Program-made: the position numbers and the translations under genes
The notes under the pieces: model-generated
What the model saw: only the letters and a program-made list of their open reading frames with translations
Told to the model about the DNA's origin: nothing
The model's database searches: none
Source: Pelodera strongyloides
Lineage: Eukaryota; Nematoda; Chromadorea; Rhabditida; Rhabditidae
Direction: 5' to 3'
DNA length: 64,000 nucleotides
NCBI GenBank assembly: GCA_036852015.1
Contig: JAANDG010000132.1
Location: forward strand, 199,501 to 263,500
Part shown: positions 21,501-32,400 of the stretch, one piece after another
How positions within the stretch are numbered: the first letter of the stretch is position 1
Layout of the letters: every line of letters starts with the position of its first letter

Positions 21501-24000
21501 TACGAGACAATTCGTCGATTCGCTCTTCTCTTCTTGGGAATGAGATGAAGTATCTGCCATCGATCTGTCGAGCGTTCGCTTCGAATTCTCGTTGCACGTG
21601 GAGGTTCATCTGAAGCTTGTGTTCGTTCTCAGTAAGGTACTCGGTGGACACTTCTCTTGTACCGAGACCCTCCATCATCCAATACTGTTCTGATTCTCGA
21701 ACAGCTCCGGGCTGCTGAGTCTCCAAAATGGTGTAACTATAGTTCATCGGCACCTCTTTTGCTTGCCCTGATCGTAGGTATCCAAATGACGACGGAATAA
21801 GGCGCATGCCTGAGGGAAGTTCGATACTTGCCTCTGCTGTTTGACAAATAAAGTTCCACAGCACGTCACATCCAAACAATATGCGGAATTTCTGGATGCT
21901 CGGAATTTCTGCTCCGTTCGGCGGTTCAATTCCCATTTTCTGAATTCTTTCCAGATCCTCGATGGATAGTTCAGGAGTCACTGCAGTGCCGAAGAATCTG
22001 CTTGGCACTCCCGCGGCTAAGCACTTCGTCGTCTTTCCGGTCTTGTCCATTACATCGAACTCTGTAATGGCGTACTCACGTTCGATTGCCTGTTGTCCGA
22101 AGGTTTGTAGTGACATTGTTCGGTACTCAACGATAGGCAATTTCAGCTCCTTGATCACTTCTTGGTCGATGAATGTGATGCTGGATCCCGAATCAAACAA
22201 AGCTTTCTCTTCGTGAGGAACGTGGTTTTCGTCAATCACTGGTACCATACCCGTAAGAATGATCGCTCCCTGGGTAAGGTTTCTTGGACTCTGCAGAGGT
22301 TCTGGGGTGGCTCTCAATGCGTCCCGGCCCTCTTGCACAGCGTTTGTCTGCTGCATCCTCTGCTCAGGATTCCAGTTCTGTCCGTTACTTGGACCCGTCT
22401 GTCGTTGATTGTTCACTGGTCCGTTATTCGGCGCAGAATTACGGTTGTAGCTGTTATTCTGACTCTGATTCTGCGGCCGGTTGAACTGCTGATTATTCGT
22501 CTGCTGAGCTTGATATCCGTTGCGATTCTGCGGTTGATTCCCGCGAGCTTGCTGCGGAGTATAGCTTTGCTGCTGAGGCGAATATTGGTTCTGCTGTTGC
22601 TGGTTCTGATAGCGTTGATTCTGTGGCGGAGAATAACGATTCTGCTGTTGTGGTTGATAATTCTGGAACCGGTTCTCTGGAACACCTCCTCTCGATCTCT
22701 CTCCTGGCTGTCTCGTGTTTGACGAGTTACAGAGTGCAACATGATGCGGTCCGTGGCAGTTCTTACACGTTCTTGTACAGCTTCTGAAGTCGTGCTTCTT
22801 TCCACATCTGAAGCAGTTGTTGTTGTTCTTCATGACCTGTCTTCTCTCGTGGGCGGGCACACTTCTGCATTCTTCTGGTAGATGCGGTCCTCGTTCGCAC
22901 AGAAAACACTTCTCTACTGCATGCGGCTTGTGTCTCTGCTGTGTCTCGTGGCGGACTTCGCTCTTGAATTGACTTCTCTCGTCGGTCATCAATTCTTCTC
23001 TTTCAATGACTTTCGCTAGCACATCAGAAATATTCGTCCATTTCCACGGATGTTCCTGATTAGAATCAATGATCTTGTCTAACGCTTTATTCCGCAATCG
23101 ATCAGGGAATTTCTTCAGCAACTCAGTCAAGAATAGGCGGTTGTCAATCCCGTCTCCATATTCTGTCAAACGCGGCACGAGTTGCTGCAATCTCTCTAGG
23201 ACGTCTCGGGCAGCGTCCGTCGACTGTTCCCTCATGGATAGACTTCTGATGCGTTCGTGGAGCTGGTTGGCGACCGTTCTCGCATTGTCGTACTTCTTCT
23301 TTAGTAGTTCCACCGATTCCTTATAAGAGTCTTCGGTGTCGGGCACGACGCTGATCAGTCGCAGGGCATCGCGCTTGAGGACAGATCGTAGATAGCACAA
23401 TTTCTCGTGACTCGACAGGCGTTCGTCCTCGTCTACCATTCTCTTGAAACCGAACCAGAAATGTTTGAAATCCCATGCATTGCCTGAGAATGTTTCAAGC
23501 GGTATCTCTGGTAACTTTCCGCGTGCTCGATTCTCCGCGAAATTGGCGAGTAGTTCCACGAACCGTTCATCGCTGTCTGACTGCTGGCGGCTTCTGTTGA
23601 TCTCTTCCTTCTGTTCTTCTCTCTTGGACATGACGTGCATGATTTGCTTCTGCGCATACACTTTGTTCAGGAGTTCAGTTGCCTTCATCTTCACGTCTTC
23701 GAGCTCGGTTCGCATGTCTTCAGCGGTGGTGAAGTAGTCCTCGATGGAGTCAATATTGTCGTCGCCTACAATTTGGCTTAGCTTCGAATACTTGTCCTCG
23801 ATCGTTGCTTTCAGAGACATGATCTTATCCACGATGGTCTTCAGACGAGCTTCTTCAGTGTGTACAACCAGGCACATCCCATTCAAATCTTCAGGAAACT
23901 GGATCGGCGTTGACAAGTAGGCGTTGACTTCATGAATGTATGTCCTTGCTGCAGTGATCGAGCGCGTCACGTTCGCTTTGGCACTTGTGGTGGCAGACAT
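15559..24000 (-). CDS. BEL/Pao gag-pol-env polyprotein, 2813 aa
   Basis: A single uninterrupted frame. Residues 1-340 are Gag, with a helical N-terminus and a DUF1759-like region beginning near LPEIPLETFSG. Residues about 365-422 hold three CCHC-type knuckles, followed by a Gln/Asn-rich linker. An aspartic protease follows with DSGSS near residue 601. The reverse transcriptase has SADVEKAF (about 951) and YVDN (about 1030). RNase H has FTDAS (about 1195) and TDSTA (about 1274). The integrase has an HHCC module (CRVC near 1586) and catalytic D, D, E near 1619, 1681 and 1735, then a DUF5641-like tail near 1874. From about 2112 the protein becomes envelope-like: a signal-type hydrophobic stretch, a short ectodomain, paired membrane segments, a second signal-like stretch, a Cys-rich ectodomain like phlebovirus Gc (GCYACRQGA region) and a C-terminal membrane anchor. 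Processing and env expression are inferred, not visible. Confidence 0.95.
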   Translation of the reverse strand: MSATTSAKANVTRSITAARTYIHEVNAYLSTPIQFPEDLNGMCLVVHTEEARLKTIVDKIMSLKATIEDKYSKLSQIVGDDNIDSIEDYFTTAEDMRTELEDVKMKATELLNKVYAQKQIMHVMSKREEQKEEINRSRQQSDSDERFVELLANFAENRARGKLPEIPLETFSGNAWDFKHFWFGFKRMVDEDERLSSHEKLCYLRSVLKRDALRLISVVPDTEDSYKESVELLKKKYDNARTVANQLHERIRSLSMREQSTDAARDVLERLQQLVPRLTEYGDGIDNRLFLTELLKKFPDRLRNKALDKIIDSNQEHPWKWTNISDVLAKVIEREELMTDERSQFKSEVRHETQQRHKPHAVEKCFLCERGPHLPEECRSVPAHERRQVMKNNNNCFRCGKKHDFRSCTRTCKNCHGPHHVALCNSSNTRQPGERSRGGVPENRFQNYQPQQQNRYSPPQNQRYQNQQQQNQYSPQQQSYTPQQARGNQPQNRNGYQAQQTNNQQFNRPQNQSQNNSYNRNSAPNNGPVNNQRQTGPSNGQNWNPEQRMQQTNAVQEGRDALRATPEPLQSPRNLTQGAIILTGMVPVIDENHVPHEEKALFDSGSSITFIDQEVIKELKLPIVEYRTMSLQTFGQQAIEREYAITEFDVMDKTGKTTKCLAAGVPSRFFGTAVTPELSIEDLERIQKMGIEPPNGAEIPSIQKFRILFGCDVLWNFICQTAEASIELPSGMRLIPSSFGYLRSGQAKEVPMNYSYTILETQQPGAVRESEQYWMMEGLGTREVSTEYLTENEHKLQMNLHVQREFEANARQIDGRYFISFPRREERIDELSRNDRMAFKRLQSLYASYCDNEFLMVKIQEYFQEQLERGIIEEIPPDEVQNVNSTFYAPFHPVISMEKESSKVRIVFDASAHEKGKLSLNEVLHQGPNYLPQLTGILMRCRASKILVSADVEKAFLMIKLNTPDKDLTRFILPIDWSKPPSPGNIRHCRHTVLPFGINCSPYLLNAVLQLHRNQGNGGSASEELEHQLYVDNLFLGAAWTEEAQDKITDSIEFFEEMKMNLRQFQSNDPSPLQDLPAERLSENDSPKILGISWNNKTDTLQFKVDMQYTEGTTRRNVSKQISAQYDPLGIIAPVTLKAKIFLQSLFEDRNQSWDSILSDEQQSKWKSIVDEISDAGITIPRYLSCKHPFRASTLVIFTDASTTAYSACAYIVTDDQSHLIMSRTKLASLRVKQTVPKLELEAIALGFRMALHIIPELKRTEYISVKQDVYMLTDSTATIGWLKMDRKTLMTKRLGILVYNRIHEIQRIVGQLKCFHKFQVQHVATHENPADHATRGLSPIQMETSNWLNGPEFLRTGDPSSWPEHDEAFEVQWKEDTSQVNVPASVAIPAEQVMHVHSSQEDQCIRWTEGVNSRWTPEQPTKLTRLFKVGANILRFLKKCTKNNESLQNRIAATVPEMREISTDGHLTATDVTLGEQVITRLHQKEAFGRHTSSEMERIFLAKPDDHGIYRLHGRIGKSRMPLETKRPILISGKHPFALLVIEHYHQQAQHYSQEYTLAALRSKYWVTKPRSKIKKVIHNCRVCRRTNQKPYPYPNACDLPTRRLRSTRPFEHVGLDYLGPITTKETRHDSPSKRWILIVTCLTTRGTYLDIVPDLSTTTFLNALRRLFATYGIPASITSDNAPQFHLGERILNSILSTESDTGLKFQKFLSEHQIQWHFISAFAPWQGGCYERICGSVKTALYKTLRRKTPTFDQLQTTLKEITGALNRRPLTYVDNSDDWEVITPGDFLAQGVRVMIPHVVLGGEDEDYLPPASSAALQTRQETVAALKLSQDLTRKIWDEFENHYITSLAAVNRTRHKYHRQQLRVPLVGEIVMVKDVMRPRHAWPLAKIVEVMKGSDGLYRNARIMTCSGRETTRPISLLIPLEMSDDVTSQHESPMPAEKRLSRRYNLRARHIRQKYDNDCELDDIDTEDNVEDRLEAHTYFIGNVDYENIKYPLFTDDDLNKFIPEKVWNSTDYTTIRRHEQRKASIQEHLARRPMGDPRPRAYRRERLVITNENRGINMQNVMQKRQEKVIDEITTSTSYARTPVVPLLLPVAEIDNTPAKRELASMWPKMRLPFFLYLVMMACIGFPPMTEAHSFTCIPGGVAWNETELGQELTICTTETCVEAFPGSRYMLLPPAFTSEDHSIILKYHDERKQVQITELPCPAAPQFCEQIQCTFCTDNMANPECHPRSVAVIVIASLYFTVAALLAICTTSCKPASVLFGIARLGLWPLIIFGTIIMRLIRQGRNRYRAADRRRQSTSLVLLRLVSICALLAQPVQACDRVDVFDSEMKRCDEQGRCSTSHIQSMIFNPTQPVSCLQATVNGTLAFHARIEWVKAELRCVKSINTFTRSVQHLVASSKRCAHTGSCTPDFCGKVTTDTEIEELGMHNKAPGKTHCTESSGFIGAGCFFPQPGCLFWRETLEPTNDIVYEIFHCTTWSEVATVSIDLTDNQNSESFTVPLLPGRPKKLGNHRISVVNMQRNEYPILNSHFISDGNHIAIMEPRDEIHLWCSSSEAASKGRCSATPNCQCSPAENSVNCECNPTNLSTILQEPNRVLPVIQPGLLLRESNDTVHAEIASVGQIVVEWNWNVTSMLQTVTETSCEARIENLHGCYACRQGARATATCKAQKSTIASIECGDQVFTIACGPTSPETEINIFHNYARVNIECKTSCKPTEIALTGTLRFHSSPRGLISPAHWTDNQHEVALPDFHHLLSTVAEYIGIRVMLLMALGTIVLAIYMYLKANTSWTAVLAKKATPKLHEL

Positions 24001-24050
24001 CTTGCACGGACTTCAGAATAAACTTCGAACAGAAGGAATTTCGCTGAATG

Positions 24051-24600
24051 GCGTCGGCTGGGCTAGACCGTCTAAAACCCAGATAGCACGCGGGACCAGG
24101 CTGTTAAACGGGAAAGATTGTATCTTAACCCCTGGAATAACAGTGGTTGAATAACTGAATAAACTGCGTCGGCTGGGCTAGACCGTCTAAAACCCAGATA
24201 GCACGCGGGACCAGGCTGTTAAACGGGAAAGATTGTATCTTAACCCCTGGAATAACAGTGGTGTCGAATAACTGAATAAACTGCGTCGGCTGGGCTAGAC
24301 CGTCTAAAACCCAGATAGCACGCGGGACCAGGCTGTTAAACGGGAAAGATTGTATCTTAACCCCTGGAATAACAGTGGTCTGAAAGTGAGTACGTTGGGC
24401 TAGTCCTTCTAAAACTCAACGTCGCTCAACCAAGTCTGCGTAAGGGGAAAGATAACCTTAATCCCCGTCTACACAGTGGTTCCGAATTTGGCGCGAGATG
24501 GGCTAGTCCGTCTAAAACCCACTCGCGCACGACCAGGCCTTAGCACCGGGAAAGATAACCTTAATCCCTGTATGCTCGGTGGTCACCAATAGGTCGGTAC
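24051..24600 (-). repeat. Tandem hairpin repeats in the BEL leader (about 115-117 bp, 3 close and 2-3 diverged copies)
   Basis: Copies start at 24051, 24166 and 24283 and are nearly identical. Two further copies (about 24390-24480 and 24490-24585) and a partial one differ in sequence but keep the same layout. Each has a GGGCTAGNCC.TCTAAAACCC-type hairpin whose flanking stem changes between copies on both sides: GCGT..GCTGGG with CCCAG..GCACGC; CGTTGGG with CTCAACG; GCGCGAG.TGGG with CCCACTCGCGC. A second conserved block reads GGGAAAGAT..CTTAAYCCC. They lie between the primer-binding site and the Gag start codon, where packaging or translation signals are normally found. Confidence 0.85.
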
Positions 24601-24696
24601 AGCTGGGAAAGAAACTTAATCCCGAACTATACAACCTCCCGAATAAGAATACAGTAATAGCCGAATAGAATCAACACAGGCGACCGTTGTCGTTCC

Positions 24697-24714
24697 AATC
24701 GAACAAGTGCACCA
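24697..24714 (-). other. Primer-binding site of the BEL element
   Basis: On the minus strand the sequence directly after the 5' LTR starts TGGTGCACTTGTTCGA. This fits priming by the CCA 3' end of a tRNA. The specific tRNA was not identified. Confidence 0.6.
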
Positions 24715-25294
24715 TGTAATAATAATAATAGGCACCGAAATGTAGCAAAATACACGTACAATATCAACACGATAAATTCAGTGGCAGAACAACCAATGAT
24801 TGCACAGCGAAACAACACCTTGATACAATTATTTTATCCAGAATAAAATCAATAGAATAGCCTCAAAAGGGTAATCGAATAGTTGTCTGTCGAAAGTATC
24901 CCTGACGCAACCAACAGAAAAACACAAGAGTGACACGAACTAGGAAGCCGGGATGGGTGTTGGCTTTACCCCAGACGCTTTTCCTATCTACGGTCTCTTA
25001 ACATGCATAGGTGATTTGCATATCTAGCCGTTTGGCACCTCTTAAAGTTGCGTAATCTATAAGTGCAAGGCCTTGTGAGGAGGGACGGCGCTCGCGCGCG
25101 CAGTGTAATAGTACAAGTCCAGAAGCTGATTGATTGACGATTGGAGTTGGAAAGGGGAGAAATGGAAGATATTAATACGCTTAAGGTTAAACATGAAAGT
25201 AAATCTACGATAAAATAATGGTCATTATAAGATAAATGGTATTAGGCTACGCTAATGTGAATTAGGAGACTGTCACGGAGTGATATCCGTGACA
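24715..25294 (-). repeat. 5' LTR of the BEL/Pao element
   Basis: Same length and, by eye, same sequence as 13456-14035, followed at its outer edge by the target duplication CAAAC. Confidence 0.95.
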
Positions 25295-26486
25295 CAAACA
25301 ACATTTGCAAGTTGCTCCACGAAATAATGTGTAACGTGCGCCTATCTCTCACCGCGCACACCAATTTCTCGCCGCACTACATTAGCGCTCCGCACATCGC
25401 CTCATTTTCTTTGTGCGCATGTGAAACTAACAGTGCGCGGCAAAAAAACACGTGCGCCTATCTCTCGACGCGCATACCAATTTCTCCGCCATGCGTTCGC
25501 CGCACTACATTAGCACTCCGCACATCTCCCCATTTTCTATGCGCGCTAAGACGCGCAGTTAACATGTTTGCTAATCAAATTTTAAATAAATAAACAAAAA
25601 CCGGGCAAAGTTGAAACGGTAAGCTGCAAATTTGCACGTGTTTAAATGGTTTAGATGGGTTTGGCGAAGAGAACTTTACTACGTCACAAAATGACCCACC
25701 TTTCAATGAAAGACTATAGTCGGAGAAGTTCAAGAGATCGCACACGAAACGAATAGAAATAGGCAAACCCAAACTTCACACACCTACAGAAAATATGGAT
25801 CTCTAAGGATTTTGCTTTCCTTACAAATTAGGTACAAGGCGTTTAGCTCTCACTTGAAAGCTATATGCACTGGCCTCCGCAACAAACTACAGTAGGTTTT
25901 ATAGCAACACACCGTTTAACTGTATACCCTTATTCAAGCTTATACCCCTTATTCAATTCAATTGTCAGCAAAAAAACCATACATTCACAGAACTTTATTC
26001 TAGCATCATACACGCACACGAATCATACTACAAATACAAAATATAGAAACGTAAATCAATCAATCAATTATGAAACATTAAATACATGAAAAAAAACGAC
26101 AAACTGAATCAAAAGTACACCATTACTAGGACAATCAAACAAACGCATAGAACAGAATTATATACAATCATGTACATTTAATTATTCAATATTCTCAAAA
26201 TCCAATACAATCAAACACGTCATAACTGTCTATTCTGCTGGTCTTCTAATCCATATCTACCAAACAATCTAAATAAAGAAACCTTCCATTAAATACACAG
26301 TCACACATCTTACAACGTACAGCAAATATAAAAAAGGAAATAAATAAAAAAGCGACTAAAGGTCCCTTTGCACATATAAAGTGTTTCAAACTTATGTAGA
26401 ATGGAATAAAGAGAACATATAAGAATCAGAGCGGAACTCAAAGTAAGCAAAGCTCCGCTTGTAAGAATAACTCATCTAGCTTACAC
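25295..26486. other. Intergenic, AT-rich, no gene seen
   Basis: 25335-25550 contains two diverged direct copies of a unit of about 100 bp starting CGTGCGCCTATCTCTC and containing CGCCGCACTACATTAGC. The rest is A-rich sequence without credible exons. A TTTATT at 25990-25999 could be a minus-strand poly(A) signal for the GID8 gene, but the distance (about 490 bases) makes this weak. Confidence 0.5.
25335..25550. repeat. Two diverged direct repeats of about 100 bp
   Basis: The units start at about 25335 and 25451. Shared blocks are CGTGCGCCTATCTCTC, ACCAATTTCTC, CGCCGCACTACATTAGC and CTCCGCACATC. The first unit begins about 40 bp beyond the BEL insertion site. Confidence 0.75.
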
Positions 26487-29400
26487 TCAAATAGGCGTAC
26501 TGGGTCCAAATATCTGTCTCGCAACTTCAATCGAATCAGTCACAGTGTCCACGTCCATCGTTTCGTCACCTAAAACCGGAGCGTTGCACAATCGCAGATA
26601 AATAAACAAGCAAAAGAACAAACATCACTAATAATTGGCATTGTCAGGTTCACACCCACCACCCACTGTTCACACCCACTTTTAGCAAGTTCTGAGTTAG
26701 ACAGCGTCGCCACGTGGCTATTTTTTCCAACAAAAAAAAAGTTCTTCCGGAATATACTGATTGTGAGCAACATGCTAGACGCACCATCCACACAATCAAT
26801 ACCGAGAAATCCCCCTTTTTAAAGCGATATAACAGCGTTTTTTTGTGCATACGTAGGACAACTGCTTTCCTATGTATTCATACTAAGTTACTAAGGGAGC
26901 TCGTATTTGAGCCGTTTCTGTTATTCTGCTCACACTCAGTTGCTGATTTACCTATGGGAATTCATAATACTAAACCGGTCGTTATATCGCTTTAAATGAA
27001 AAATAAAAGCATAACCTGATCTTTCCAGTTGTTTCGTAGCTTGTATTGACTGTTGTTGTGTCCAGACCATCAGTTTGAACATGGTTTCCAATCGAGGGCC
27101 CTCCACGTGATTGAATTCACGAAGAAGGGCAGAGTTCACCTCAGTAGATATCTTGGAATGCAAGATTTTAAATTGAAGCTACAAACTATATCGATGAGTC
27201 GCAGTGCGGGCGGCACTGCCGAACGCAAGCTTCGCCTCCTAACCCGGACAGAAAGAAACCCCTTCTCATTCGAATATATTACTCCATAGGGGAGGAAAAG
27301 CTGCTGCGAACACATTGAAAGCACGAAACCAGGGGCACCATGAATCGCTGCTAATTATAGGTCTAACCTCACCTTTTACCTAGTATACGGTATCAGCGTC
27401 AATGTATCAACACGCGTGCCCCAAAGTTAAGACCAGCAACGTGTGTTACTGTAAACCAAATCACACCTACCATAATGGCATCAGAAAAACTGAGTCACAT
27501 ACTGACATACGTATGAATGGCAACTACGTTATGTGTTCGTGATAAGCAGTGTATTTCATTCAATTAAAACACCCACCATAGTCCTATGCGACTGATCCAA
27601 CAATTGTCCGAACGGGCTCTCCTCCGGCTTGTCAAATGCCAGGAGGGCAAATGCCTTCTCCACTCTATCCAGCTGGCATTCACTGAGTGTACAATCGCTC
27701 CCGTTCAGATCGGTCTCCACAAATTCGAGCGCCTTCTCAGCGTTACTAAAGAATTATTAAAGTAAAATGAGGACTATTTTCTACCAATGGCCAATCGTTC
27801 CCCAAAAATATATAAACGGCCAAATTAAGAAAAGAATGGTGTGAATGCAAGGCAAGGATAAGTCACAGAACTTGAAAAGGTAAGAACAGAAACGAAAACC
27901 AAAAACAATAAAGTTAGAATGTCACCCACTCATTACCCGCAATATTCAGCATACTACAGTATTTGTTCTCAGTGGACTTCGTGAAACCGATATTGGATAA
28001 AAACGATATGAATATAATAAAAAGCACAATTATTTATAGCCGTTTACTTCGACATGTTTCAAGCAATTATAAGAAGAAGGCAAATCAGACTACTTCGTTG
28101 GACACAAATTAACAACAACCGGAACAATACAAAATGAATATAGTAGTTGCTCTCACAATCAGTGGACTTTTGTTTTGATTATGCACTTTGAATGTAATCA
28201 ATAAATCTTTACTAATTAATGTGTCAAACAATAACTAAACAGGACAAAAACAAATCACAATATCCAGAGGAGGTGGATTCGAGAAAACTAAAGCTAACTA
28301 CGAAGCGCATATTTCAGCAGAACTGGATTTTCATGTATACGACAATTTGTGCATAAGACCGCATACGCATTACACAGAACCTGTATGACAAGTGACAACC
28401 ACGTGCCATACCGCTTTAAAATCAAAATAACTAACCCGTTCCGGATCAGTTCGATAAGGCTTTGATGGAGCAAGTGAAATCGCACTTCTTGATCGCTCTC
28501 CAACAGCTGAGGGCACAACTGACGTACCTAAGACGTATAAAAATACATGTACAAACTACAAAGTACTAACTATAAAGAACCGTTTAAAACGCGAACCTAA
28601 CAGCATCTCTAAAAAAGGCACTTCAACACAGGAATCTGCGAAGGACTGAAGGACCAAGGCACAAGTGCGTTGAGTTGAGATGTTCATAAGTGTATCCAAA
28701 ACAAAAACGTAATCACTGTCGATATGTACATTTGCAAGGATAGAAATACCCCACGTCCCGCTACCATTAATGTGCCACTACTACTCCATTTTTCTACACA
28801 AAGGCCAAGTCAGCTTGAAGCCCTCAACACTGATCGACCAGGTAGACCAGCAATAACAAAGAGATACAATATTAAATATACAATTAACCTTATTGATCGC
28901 ATCCTCCAACCGTCCCTCTTCGATTGCAGTCCTGATCGCCACCCTCGCATCCAGTGTCTCCATTTCTTTCTAGAATATTGACATTGAATTGAAATACTAT
29001 GAAGCGAGCCTCCAAAGCGAAATTCGTGACTTCCTGCACTGCACTAACTCGGACACCTCTTTGCACGAATCATTTAAAGCCGTATTGTACCTACTTTGAG
29101 AAATTTGCATATGATACGCATATCCTATGTATCCCTATGCAAATTTGGTGCCCGTCCGGCAAGCTTCAGGCACCAAATTTATAGGATATGCTTATCACAT
29201 GCAGATTTAACAAAATAGGTACAATAATGCTTTAAGGATACATATGAGATATATAACAAACGCGACTCACAACCACAACCACATACCTTGGGCAGCTGTA
29301 AATTGGTTTCCTGGCATAATGCTTCCGCAGCCTCTCTATAACCCTCGGATATCAGGTAATCGACAACGATCTGCTCCACTTCACTTGGCGTGGGAAGTGG

Positions 29401-32400
29401 TTGGTCTGCAATTGTAAAAAGTACTTCCTTTCCTTTCCATAACACTTTCTTTCCTAGTCCAAGGAAACAATCGGAAATAAATGGCACAGCACGGATCCGA
29501 TTCCGATCCCTTGTCACTTGTCACAGACAAGAGCTCTCCCGTTCCAGCTATACGCTCGAGTCTCTCACGTAACCACAACAAATATAATTTTAACCTCGCA
29601 TAAGGCATACATTACGCACACATCAGTGGTTTTCCTCTCGGTGCATCAACAGAATACAAAAGCGCATACGGTAAAAAAGCGCCGCCAAAAATACGGACAA
29701 TATAATTAGCAAAAACGAAATATGACCATAACTCTCGCACCCTCCACCAAACCACATAATGATCATTCCAAAAAAAAAATCAGTAACTGTACCACTACTA
29801 CATGCCTTACCGGTTTTCACGTCTACTCAAGACAAATAAACCTTTACTGAAACATTGCGAAAGTACCGCGCGGCATTACAGCAAAAATTCAACCTCAACA
29901 ACAAAACTGTAGGTATAAAGCATAAGTTCGCAGTTTTTTTTAAGCTTTGCGGTTTCATGCATCTAACTTAACGCAAAATGACATAAGGTGATTAAAGCGA
30001 TATAAGAGCAGAGTTTTGAAACCCATGTTAGATAATTACATTCATATGTGCCTATGCTAAGAGGGGCGAAGCGGGGGTCAATTCTTTAATTCTAATCATT
30101 TGCATTTGTGCCAAAAAATATAGCATCCAACACGCATTCCATAAACCGGCAAACCGGCAGTTACACCGCTTTAAAACAAAAGTTAAAATGTACATACGTA
30201 TATTAAAGGTAGGTTGTGGTTGGGGACTTTCTGGTGGAGTTGGTTGATCATCTTCATCAAAACCCGGAAACATCTGCCGACGGCTTGCATAATCGCTTTC
30301 TGACGACAGCTAAGATAAATAATACGGTTACAAAATTAGCTATAAATATTAAACCAAATGAACTTATGCAAGGTACGGCAAGGATGTGATTAGTATGAAT
30401 AATGTTGTAAATAGTACCATACATCAATACACTATTTACAACATTAGGCATACCAATAATACCCTTGCATTACATTACATAAGTTCATTCACATTTATGT
30501 GTCATCAACACCATTCGGCATGTTCCACAACTGTTTTATATCCGAATCGCCAACTTTTAGACCGCTCATTCTTCGACTGCAATTCACCTATCCCCTTTAC
30601 ATAAAGAATCAATGCCGCAAAGCGCAAGTTTTTTCGTGATTCTACATTTCCAGCTGCATATGCTTCGAACATGCATCGCTTTAAATAAACCGCTATAAAA
30701 ACCAAGTCGGCTTTTGAAAATTATGGTTGAGTTGAAAGTTGAAACTACATTTGCATTATCATACGATGCTTAAAAGTTAATATAATTAGACTAAAGGAGA
30801 GCGCTGTTACAAGACACTGCATGGAAATCCATTCGACCAGCACATGTCAAAGTCCCGTAAACCACGTGCAGTATCGCTTTAAAAATAAATCCTCACCACA
30901 CTTTCCGCATCACTATCGCTGTCAATCTGCTCAGGTCGTTCTCCACTTCCATCAACTACTTCAACTGGTTCATCTATGGCAAAATGCACGTTATTGCCAT
31001 CGCCATCTGGAAAGACGAACATTTAGGAAATTCTAACTGCTATGGCGCGTGGTTTGTGAAACGCATACTACACCATTTCGTTCCCAGGTACATAGGCTTT
31101 AATTCTCTGCCCTTCCCGCTTGGGTACTGACTCTAATGACACTCACATGTGATCTGCGCAAAGGAAACGTTATCTGGGTCTGGCATCAGTGCAGTGCACC
31201 CTTATCCTTATGCACTCTTATAAAGAGATGACACAATCAGAAGTCAGAAGTCCAATGTCAAAAAAGGCTACCCAATACGCTCAAGCTGTTAATTACTAAA
31301 GCCCATTCACATAAGGCAATCATTGCATTGGTTCGACAGCCATTGCGCGCGTAATATGCAACAATTGAAACACTTGGCTATTTGGCACATGCTAGGTGCA
31401 TCTAACAAACAGCAGCGTTGTAGCAGTTGTAACTTATTCCAGAGGCCGTATTCACCAACACGCAGGGAGCCCTCCCTGGCCTCCACAAGAAGCTAAAGAG
31501 TGCGTAGAGAGTGCGAGAGCAGAAGAGAGAGAGAGAGTGCTCGTGAGCCTAGGGAGGGTTCCCTGTGTGTTGGTGAATACAGCCTCAGGAGCCACTTAGA
31601 ACGACGCTTGGTTCGATTCTCTTAAATTCTCTACTTCAACCGCCCAATATCCCAACTATTCGATATGAAAACACATAACTCTAAGTCCATAGAGCAGTCT
31701 AATTACCTCACCTTGTGACGTCAGAAGACCACTATCAAAAGACTGTGCCGACTGTTCGATAGGCAATTGCACCGATTCACCACTGCTACTATTCTCCGAA
31801 CTACTCGCACTGTCAGCCGCACTGCTGCTATTCTGAAGAAAAAAAAACCAAATTAAAAGTCCAGGGCACTGATCATTCACGGTTTGGTCGACTCGAACAT
31901 ACATTCTACATAATGTACGTATTCTGATGCCGGCCTACTGTAAAACAAATCAGGCTGAACTGGTACAAAAAGACGACGTAACGGAATCGAGCAAAACAGT
32001 GACCTCCACTAAATACACAGTTATCAGGTTTCAGATTCCTAATGCTTACACACCTTTAAAATTGTATTTTGAGCAGTTCAGGCGCCAGACCCTCTCAACA
32101 AGGATCCATTCGAAGAACTGAAAAGAATTAGAATACCTGATTATCTTCCAAATCCTCCCGATCGAAGTCTTCTCCTCTACCTTCTGTGTACAAGTCCTCG
32201 TCTGCGAAAATTCGACGAAGTAGTTCACGCTCCTAGAATTCACCTATTCATGCCGGACGGGAAAACACACTACCATAACACAACTATACTTATGTTCATT
32301 CTTAGCAACAAGACAAAATACAGTACGAAATAACACTTCAACTAAATTTCGTCAATATGGTGCGAGGTGCCCAAACGCTTTCTCGCTCGCTCCAGTAAAC

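Larger units (their letters stand above)
13456..25294 (-). mobile_element. Full-length BEL/Pao LTR retrotransposon with env-like region
   Basis: The 11.8-kb element is flanked by the 5-bp target duplication CAAAC (13451-13455 and 25295-25299). The two LTRs are each 580 bp, begin TGT and end ACA, and look identical wherever I compared them, so the insertion is recent. Reading on the minus strand: 5' LTR (24715-25294), primer-binding site starting TGG directly next to it, a leader with tandem repeats (24051-24600), one long gag-pol-env frame (15559-24000), a second small ORF (14497-15333), a G-rich polypurine tract, and the 3' LTR (13456-14035). All frames appear intact, so the copy could still be active. 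The envelope segment resembles phlebovirus glycoproteins, as reported for the nematode Cer7/Cer13 group of BEL elements. Confidence 0.95.

Noticed and set aside
16502..23737. Many plus- and minus-strand ORFs of 60-190 aa within the BEL element
   Set aside because: All are shadows of the 2813-codon polyprotein frame.
24697..24740. A tRNA gene overlapping the BEL primer-binding region
   Set aside because: Apart from the CCA-complementary start, only a loose T-arm-like pairing can be drawn, with a bulge; the primer-binding-site explanation is sufficient.
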